10,063 bases of DNA. Source: Pseudomonadota bacterium (GTDB lineage: Bacteria > Pseudomonadota > Gammaproteobacteria > Acidiferrobacterales > Acidiferrobacteraceae). Position numbers and translations under genes: made by a program. Under the pieces are notes generated by a model. The model was not told the origin of the DNA. It saw only the letters and a program-made list of their open reading frames with translations, and ran no database searches. The stretch covers positions 1 to 10,063 of the forward strand of contig JAJYPQ010000116.1 in NCBI GenBank assembly GCA_021795255.1. Direction: 5' to 3'. Shown piece by piece: positions 6,622 through 10,063 of this stretch (the stretch's first letter is position 1; every line of letters begins with the position of its first letter).

Positions 6622-7656
6622 ATGGTGAAGGTCGGGATTATCGGCGGGGCGGGCTACACCGGTTCCGAGCTTTTGCGGCTTTTGAGTCGCCACCCGCAGG
6701 TCACGATCGCGGCCATCACCTCGCGCGCCGAGGCCGGGAAGTCGGTGGCTAGCCTTTTCCCGAGTCTTCGGGGGCATACCGATCTCTGTTTTTCCGATCC
6801 CGCGGACGACAGCGTCTTGCAGGCATGCGATGTCGTGATGAGTGCTACCCCGAACGGTATTGCCATGACGCATGCGCCACGGCTTCTCAAGGCCGGTGTG
6901 CGTTTTATCGATATCGCGGCCGATTTTCGCTTGAAAGACATCGCGGTCTGGGAGCGGTGGTATGGGATGACCCATGCCTGCCCCGAACTTGTGGCCGAGG
7001 CCGTGTATGGCCTCCCGGAAACGCAGCGCGAGGCCATTCGTTCGGCACGGCTCGTCGCGAACCCCGGGTGTTATCCGACCGCAGTCCAACTGGGCTTTTT
7101 GCCGCTTATTGAAAATGAACTCGTCGATCCCACAACGCTTATGGCCTCGGCCGTGTCGGGGGTGAGCGGTGCTGGCCGCAGCCCGCATGTGCCGACCTTG
7201 TTCGCAGAGGCCTCGGAATCGGTCAAGGCCTACAACGTGGGCGCTCATCGTCACCAGCCGGAGATCGCTCAAGGCCTCTCCGAGATGGCGCAAAAGCGCG
7301 TCGATTGTGTGTTCGTGCCCCATCTTGTGCCCATGATCCGCGGCATTCACGCCACTCTCTACGGGCGTCTCAAAGATCCGACCGCAGACCTCCAGGCCCT
7401 CTATGAAAAGCGCTATCGGGATGAACCCTTTGTCGACGTTCTGCCGGCGGGCGGTCATCCGGAGACGCGCACGGTACGGGGCACGAATATCTGCCGTATC
7501 GCGGTCCACAAGATCGCGGGGAGCGACAAGGTCATCGTCTTAAGCGCCATCGATAATCTGACGAAGGGGGCGAGCGGGCAGGCGGTACAGAACCTGAATC
7601 TCATGTGCGGTTTTGAAGAAACGCTGGGTTTGACCGACATCGCGCTCTTTCCGTGA
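6622..7656 (+). CDS. argC: N-acetyl-gamma-glutamyl-phosphate reductase
   Basis: 344-residue ArgC, the cytoplasmic NADPH-dependent enzyme converting N-acetylglutamyl-5-phosphate to N-acetylglutamate-5-semialdehyde, third step of arginine synthesis. The N-terminal nucleotide-binding motif [17 protein letters not shown] is at residues 5-21. The catalytic cysteine is Cys150 in NPGCYPTA. The HRHQPEI motif at 209-215 carries the conserved histidine, and [10 protein letters not shown] at 179-188 is the usual substrate-side loop. The end, [17 protein letters not shown], is also typical. Full length for the type I (about 340-residue) family. The ATG at 6622 has AGGGGGG at 6611-6617 with good spacing. 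It lies upstream of the DUF6776-like/bactofilin/erpA block as in other gammaproteobacteria, but a separate promoter at 7659-7686 suggests these are not strictly one operon. Confidence 0.98.
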   Translation: MVKVGIIGGAGYTGSELLRLLSRHPQVTIAAITSRAEAGKSVASLFPSLRGHTDLCFSDPADDSVLQACDVVMSATPNGIAMTHAPRLLKAGVRFIDIAADFRLKDIAVWERWYGMTHACPELVAEAVYGLPETQREAIRSARLVANPGCYPTAVQLGFLPLIENELVDPTTLMASAVSGVSGAGRSPHVPTLFAEASESVKAYNVGAHRHQPEIAQGLSEMAQKRVDCVFVPHLVPMIRGIHATLYGRLKDPTADLQALYEKRYRDEPFVDVLPAGGHPETRTVRGTNICRIAVHKIAGSDKVIVLSAIDNLTKGASGQAVQNLNLMCGFEETLGLTDIALFP

Positions 7657-7658
7657 CG

Positions 7659-7686
7659 TTGCCCGAACGCCTAGGACCGCTATAAT
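7659..7686 (+). promoter_or_regulatory. Sigma-70 promoter for the membrane protein-bactofilin pair
   Basis: TTGCCC at 7659-7664 and a perfect TATAAT at 7681-7686 are separated by 16 bases. Transcription would start near 7693, and GGAGGA at 7702-7707 is well placed for the GTG start at 7711. It begins three bases after the argC stop codon, so it drives the next two genes independently of argC. Confidence 0.65.
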
Positions 7687-7710
7687 GCCCACAAGCCTTG
7701 TGGAGGAATT

Positions 7711-8412
7711 GTGGGCAATCGTATAAATGATCTCGTGGTCAGACCGCGTACGTCGCCGGCTGTGCGTTACGGACTGACGGCGGCGGCCGTGGTGCTGGTC
7801 GTTTTGGGGGGCCTTGGGCTTTATGAATACGGGGAGTCCATGGCCGGGTTCAATGCCCACGCGGCGAGTCGCGACGTGACCCGGGCTCACGCCAAAATCT
7901 CCCGCCTCCATCAACAGATCGCGCAGCTTCAGGCTCATCTTGCGATAAGCAAGCGCTCGCTTCAAACGGATCAGGTGGCTTACGGGGATCTAGCGGCGGC
8001 CCTCAAGCGGTCTGATCAACAGGTGATGAGTCTGCGCGAAAAGCTCGGCTTCTACCACGCGATCCTGGGCGCTCCCCATAAGACTGCCGGCGTCAGTATC
8101 GACACATTTCATCTGGTTCACGGGACCAAGACTTGGCACTACAACCTTGTGCTGATCCAGTCTTTAGCGTTCCATCGTTGGATTTACGCGAGCGTACGCT
8201 TTACCGTTCAAGGCCAGGTGGCGGGCCACTCGTCGGATCTCAACTACCCGAGCCTTGTTGACACGCCGCTCACCGTGCACTTTAAATACTTTAGTGATAT
8301 GCAGGGCCGCCTACCGCTGCCGGCAGGTTTTATCCCGCAGCGCGTCACCGTGACAGTGGCCGCAACAGGGCATACGATCAAGCAGGCCTATCCTTGGCCC
8401 CATGGAAAGTGA
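7711..8412 (+). CDS. Single-pass membrane protein with periplasmic coiled coil, DUF6776-like
   Basis: 233-residue protein of unknown function. It has a short basic cytoplasmic N-terminus, one membrane helix at about 19-38, a charged Gln/Lys/Arg-rich coiled-coil stretch at about 54-112, and a compact C-terminal domain rich in beta strands (about 113-228) with recurring aromatics, for example FHLVHG and VHFKYF. Predicted topology puts the coil and C-terminal domain in the periplasm. I recognise the gene place and architecture as the conserved hypothetical (DUF6776 in my recollection) between argC and the bactofilin gene in many gammaproteobacteria. No enzyme motif or M23 peptidase domain is visible. 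GTG is chosen as start because GGAGGA lies 3 bases upstream at 7702-7707 and a good promoter precedes it. It is 9 bases upstream of the bactofilin gene, so a functional link, such as anchoring or partnering, is an inference. Confidence 0.75.
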   Translation: MGNRINDLVVRPRTSPAVRYGLTAAAVVLVVLGGLGLYEYGESMAGFNAHAASRDVTRAHAKISRLHQQIAQLQAHLAISKRSLQTDQVAYGDLAAALKRSDQQVMSLREKLGFYHAILGAPHKTAGVSIDTFHLVHGTKTWHYNLVLIQSLAFHRWIYASVRFTVQGQVAGHSSDLNYPSLVDTPLTVHFKYFSDMQGRLPLPAGFIPQRVTVTVAATGHTIKQAYPWPHGK

Positions 8413-8421
8413 GGACCGAAC

Positions 8422-8844
8422 ATGTTGGAAAAAATGGGAAAGAAGTCGGGCGAAAAGCCCTGTAACACCATAGACACCCTGATTGGGGAACAGACCACCA
8501 TTACCGGCAACCTCGTGTTTTCCGGGGGGCTACGCATAGACGGCAAGGTCCACGGCGACATCACGGCCCAAGGCGATGGGAGCACCCTTATTCTGAGCGA
8601 GCGCGGCGAGGTGGTCGGCAATATGCGTGTACCCCACCTCATCATTAACGGCTCCATTAAGGGCAATGTCCACTCAGCGGAGTGCGTCGAGCTTCAGGCC
8701 AAGGCCGAGATTACCGGGGACATGACCTACAAGACCCTGGAGATGGCGCTAGGCGCCACCGTCAATGGCAGTTTGATCCATGAAGCGGACAAGTCGAGCC
8801 CTAAGCTTAAGGCCATAGGCGGACTCGATCCGGTCATATCATAA
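8422..8844 (+). CDS. Bactofilin (polymer-forming cytoskeletal protein)
   Basis: 140-residue bactofilin (DUF583/CcmA, COG1664). The family forms nucleotide-independent filaments from a right-handed beta-helix core, usually bound to the inner face of the cytoplasmic membrane, where it guides cell-wall enzymes or shape. The core spans about 16-125, beginning TLIGEQTTITGNLVFSGGLR and continuing with the regular IDGKVHGDI, ERGEVVGNM, INGSIKGNV and LGATVNGSL turns. The ends are short and flexible. The start MLEKMGKK, hydrophobic plus basic, resembles reported bactofilin membrane-targeting tails. GAGG at 8411-8414, partly over the upstream stop codon, is a good ribosome site for the ATG. It shares a transcript with the coiled-coil membrane protein. 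Its cellular role here is inferred. Confidence 0.95.
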   Translation: MLEKMGKKSGEKPCNTIDTLIGEQTTITGNLVFSGGLRIDGKVHGDITAQGDGSTLILSERGEVVGNMRVPHLIINGSIKGNVHSAECVELQAKAEITGDMTYKTLEMALGATVNGSLIHEADKSSPKLKAIGGLDPVIS

Positions 8845-8850
8845 GACGGT

Positions 8851-8880
8851 TTGACCCTACTGGCATCTCGGGCGGATAAT
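8851..8880 (+). promoter_or_regulatory. Near-consensus sigma-70 promoter of erpA
   Basis: TTGACC (8851-8856) and GATAAT (8875-8880) are each 5/6 matches, with an 18-base spacer. Transcription would start near 8887, about 25 bases before the chosen erpA ATG. erpA orthologues in enterics are controlled by IscR, but I do not see a clear IscR site here. Confidence 0.7.
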
Positions 8881-8911
8881 AGCGCCATTGGACCGCAAAG
8901 GATGGATGAGC

Positions 8912-9268
8912 ATGAATGAAGCTGTGGCGACAGAGATGCCAAGCCCCTTGAACTTTACCGATAGCGCTGCGCGCAAGGTCAAGGAGTTGATTACCGAGGA
9001 AAACAACCCGGCGCTCATGTTGCGGGTGTTTGTGTCAGGCGGCGGTTGTTCTGGCTTTCAATACGGATTCACCTTCGACGAGCACGCCAACGACGACGAT
9101 GCCCGCATCGATAAGGCCGGGGTCACATTGCTCGTTGATCCCATGAGCTTTCAGTATCTGGCCGGGGCCGAGATCGATTATCAAGAGGGCTTGGATGGGG
9201 CGCAGTTCGTGATCAAGAACCCCCAGGCGAAGAGCACTTGCGGGTGCGGATCGTCGTTCTCGGTTTAA
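8912..9268 (+). CDS. erpA: Iron-sulfur cluster insertion protein ErpA
   Basis: 118-residue A-type carrier that receives Fe-S clusters from the assembly scaffold and delivers them to apo-enzymes in the cytoplasm. The three cluster-binding cysteines are present: Cys46 in [11 protein letters not shown], and Cys110 and Cys112 in the terminal [11 protein letters not shown]. The segments DEHANDDD and [12 protein letters not shown] between them closely match ErpA rather than IscA. The length is close to the E. coli protein (114). The frame stays open upstream to a TTG at 8888 and an ATG at 8906, but the ATG at 8912 is chosen because AAGGA at 8898-8902 is 9 bases away and the resulting N-terminus fits the family. 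It has its own promoter and a terminator 14 bases after the stop, so it is probably monocistronic. Confidence 0.97.
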   Translation: MNEAVATEMPSPLNFTDSAARKVKELITEENNPALMLRVFVSGGGCSGFQYGFTFDEHANDDDARIDKAGVTLLVDPMSFQYLAGAEIDYQEGLDGAQFVIKNPQAKSTCGCGSSFSV

Positions 9269-9282
9269 GGATCGTTACGTCT

Positions 9283-9312
9283 AAAACACCCCTGCTCGTG
9301 GGGTGTTTTTTT
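9283..9312. terminator. Terminator shared by convergent erpA and anmK
   Basis: AAAACACCCC (9283-9292) pairs with GGGGTGTTTT (9300-9309) around a 7-base loop. On the plus strand a T-run to 9312 follows; on the minus strand the stem ends in TTTT after the anmK stop codon. It can therefore end transcription from both sides, most strongly for erpA. Confidence 0.9.
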
Positions 9313-9315
9313 GTC

Positions 9316-10063
9316 TCAAGCCGGGTACACGCCCCCTAATATCGCGGGATGGCGGGCGCCAGTCGCAGACGGGGCGTTCCCGGGTCGGCCTTCGATGGTT
9401 TGGCGCGCGAGCCAGGCAAAGGCCACGGGCTCTACGAGTTGCGGGTCGAGGCCAAGCTCACGCGTTGTGCGCGCAGGCTTCCCTGTGGCCTTCGCCACAA
9501 GACCAGTCAAAATGGGATTGGCGACGCCCCCGCCGCACAGAAAGATCTCGGCCGGGTGATGGGGTGCCAGGGCCTCGGCTATGGTGAGCGCGGTGAGTTG
9601 AGTGAGTGTCGCCTGCACGTCTACGGCCCCCACCGGTCGCCCGAGATCGCGTAACCGTTCTTCCACCCACCTTAAGGTAAAATGTTCGCGCCCGGTGCTT
9701 TTGGGTGCCGGGGCGGCAAAATAGGGATCCGCGCCGAGCCGGGCTAAGAGGTCCATTTGGCATTGGCCAAGTGCCGCGAACTGCCCGTCGGTGTCTTGGA
9801 TGGCCCCGGTTTGGGCGTGTATCCAGGCATCGAGGAGGGCGTTCCCGGGCCCGGTGTCAAAACCGAGAACCGGTTTTCCCGTCGCACGTCCGGGGATCAG
9901 GGTCACGTTCGCTATGCCGCCGATATTCACGAGAGCGCGCGTCTCTTGCGGGTGTTGGAACAACCATTGATGGAAAGCGGGCACCAGCGGCGCGCCTTGA
10001 CCGCCGCCGGCCATGTCCCGGCGCCGGAAATCGGCCACGACCGCGATACCGGTGCGTTCGGCG
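9316..10063 (-). CDS. anmK: Anhydro-N-acetylmuramic acid kinase, C-terminal part (cut by window edge)
   Basis: AnmK hydrolyses and phosphorylates 1,6-anhydro-MurNAc to MurNAc-6-phosphate in the cytoplasm, a step in recycling peptidoglycan fragments. About 248 C-terminal residues are visible of the usual 370 or so. The N-terminal ATP-binding region lies beyond base 10063. Recognisable blocks in order are VADFRRRDMAGGGQGAPLVP, where the family's catalytic Asp region lies; NIGGIANVT; DTGPGN; APKSTGREHF; DVQATLTQLTA; CGGGVANP; and the ending LGGVYPA. A GTG at 10038 could be mistaken for a start, but it encodes an internal Val: the frame continues upstream to the window edge with matching sequence (AERTGIAV). 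No frameshift is seen. It converges on erpA, an arrangement common in gammaproteobacteria. Confidence 0.97.
   Translation of the reverse strand, partial: AERTGIAVVADFRRRDMAGGGQGAPLVPAFHQWLFQHPQETRALVNIGGIANVTLIPGRATGKPVLGFDTGPGNALLDAWIHAQTGAIQDTDGQFAALGQCQMDLLARLGADPYFAAPAPKSTGREHFTLRWVEERLRDLGRPVGAVDVQATLTQLTALTIAEALAPHHPAEIFLCGGGVANPILTGLVAKATGKPARTTRELGLDPQLVEPVAFAWLARQTIEGRPGNAPSATGARHPAILGGVYPA

Noticed and set aside
5323..7509. A 728-codon open frame on the minus strand across the porin gene, its terminator and argC
   Set aside because: It lies opposite two clearly recognisable genes, has a His/Arg/Gly-rich composition typical of antisense frames in GC-rich DNA, has no recognisable domain, and crosses a strong terminator. 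It is a shadow.
10036..10038. GTG as the start codon of anmK
   Set aside because: Upstream codons to the window edge continue the conserved AnmK sequence, so this codon is an internal Val and the gene is cut by the window.

Overview
The window looks like a piece of a GC-rich gammaproteobacterial chromosome. The main evidence is the gene order argC - DUF6776-like membrane protein - bactofilin - erpA, with anmK convergent. I recognise this order from Pseudomonas-type and sulfur-oxidising gammaproteobacteria. A chemolithotroph such as Acidiferrobacter or a relative is possible, but the species cannot be fixed from sequence alone.

Left part (1-1766): the right-hand end of what appears to be an integrated element. 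It carries a type II toxin-antitoxin pair, a HigB/RelE-fold toxin followed by a HigA-like antitoxin fused to an ImmA/IrrE zinc metallopeptidase domain. About 200 bases with no recognisable gene follow, then a 46-base block that is the exact 3' part of a tRNA-Gln (anticodon CTG) from the anticodon loop to CCA. The 5' half of the tRNA is missing. This is the expected footprint of tyrosine-recombinase integration at the anticodon loop, with the intact tRNA predicted to the left of the window. The original tRNA terminator still follows the fragment and marks the return to ancestral chromosome.

Middle part (1767-6579): a 1048-residue membrane-anchored c-di-GMP protein on the minus strand has, in order, a periplasmic sensor segment, a GAF domain, GGDEF, EAL and a C-terminal CZB-like zinc-binding domain. 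It is divergent from an outer-membrane porin gene. The porin gene has its own candidate promoter, a hairpin at the start of the leader and a strong terminator.

Right part (6580-10063): housekeeping genes. ArgC performs an arginine-biosynthesis step. A single-pass coiled-coil membrane protein is 9 bases upstream of a bactofilin and probably co-transcribed with it. ErpA delivers Fe-S clusters and has its own near-consensus promoter. AnmK (peptidoglycan recycling) enters from the right on the minus strand, is cut by the window edge, and shares a hairpin terminator with erpA.

The points most worth a second look are the protease-fused antitoxin at a tRNA integration site, the five-module c-di-GMP protein with a CZB-like tail, and the uncharacterised membrane partner next to the bactofilin.
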